A stretch of 6,008 nucleotides of DNA from Bacillota bacterium (GTDB taxonomy: Bacteria > Bacillota > Clostridia > Peptostreptococcales > Anaerovoracaceae), in contig JAFWFF010000163.1 in NCBI GenBank assembly GCA_017515765.1, positions 1 to 6,008 of the forward strand, given 5' to 3'. Positions 5,932 through 6,008 of this stretch are shown piece after piece; the first letter of the stretch is position 1; each line of letters begins with the position of its first letter. The notes under the pieces were generated by a model, which was not told the DNA's origin, searched no databases, and was given only the letters and a program-made list of their open reading frames with translations. Position numbers and translations under genes: made by a program.

Positions 5932-6008
5932 GCGTTCAGGCGTGCGTTCAGGCGTATGTTAGGGAGCGCTCAAATGTATGTTCAGGCGTATGTTAGGGAG
6001 CGCTCCGT
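5932..6008 (+). repeat. Non-coding tandem repeat array, cut by the window end
   Basis: Three near-identical 12-base units, GCGTTCAGGCGT (5932-5943 and 5944-5955) and ATGTTCAGGCGT (5978-5989), are interleaved with two copies of ATGTTAGGGAGC (5956-5967 and 5990-6001). A 26-base segment is perfectly repeated at 5946-5971 and 5980-6005, giving a 34-base period. Each long copy ends in the palindrome GAGCGCTC. The 34-base period is not a multiple of three, and no frame has a credible gene, so the array is probably non-coding. A GC-rich stretch (5907-5922) precedes it. The full copy number lies beyond the window. Confidence 0.8.

Noticed and set aside
5932..6008. CRISPR array
   Set aside because: The spacing between repeated parts is only 8 bases, with no unique spacers of usual length; the internal 12-base sub-repeats do not fit CRISPR structure.
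5901..6008. Small gene running through the repeat array
   Set aside because: Frames are either closed by stops or lack a ribosome site, and the 34-base period would shift frame between copies.

Overview
This window fits a strictly anaerobic, fairly GC-rich Gram-positive bacterium, most likely a Clostridia-type member of the Bacillota (gut or rumen). The reasons are an adjacent rubrerythrin and superoxide reductase (oxygen defence of anaerobes), a secreted protein anchored by three CWB2 cell-wall-binding repeats, strong GGAGG-type ribosome sites, TTG/GTG starts, and codons rich in G/C at the third position. Family-level placement is a guess.

Layout: (1) 1-1537, plus strand: the last 28 codons of an OmpR-type response regulator, overlapped by a complete membrane sensor histidine kinase. 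A strong hairpin terminator follows (1560-1589). (2) 1637-2194, minus strand: rubrerythrin, convergent with the kinase. (3) 2195-2379: a 185-bp divergent intergenic region with back-to-back promoter candidates, one for rubrerythrin (minus) and one with a consensus extended -10 for the next gene (plus). (4) 2380-2754, plus: a desulfoferrodoxin-family superoxide reductase. Its catalytic iron site is intact, but its N-terminal desulforedoxin iron site is degenerate. (5) 2807-5815, plus: a 1002-residue secreted surface protein made of a signal peptide, an acidic Glu/Ala/Thr-rich linker, a beta-rich module, a TIM-barrel putative glycoside hydrolase resembling DUF5722, and three CWB2 repeats. A strong terminator follows (5861-5900). 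(6) 5901-6008: no gene, but a GC-rich patch and a tandem repeat array that runs off the window end.

How the genes work together: superoxide reductase turns superoxide into hydrogen peroxide and rubrerythrin reduces the peroxide to water, so the divergent pair forms a two-step detoxification unit. The surface protein lies 52 bp after the superoxide reductase with no terminator seen between them, so read-through is possible, although a functional link is not evident. The two-component system is probably a separate operon whose stimulus cannot be read from the sequence.

Most of the window is recognisable. The items most worth a second look are the putative glycoside hydrolase joined to CWB2 anchors, the decayed metal site of the superoxide reductase, and the short-period repeat array at the right edge. 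I found no convincing evidence of a wholly new multi-gene system.
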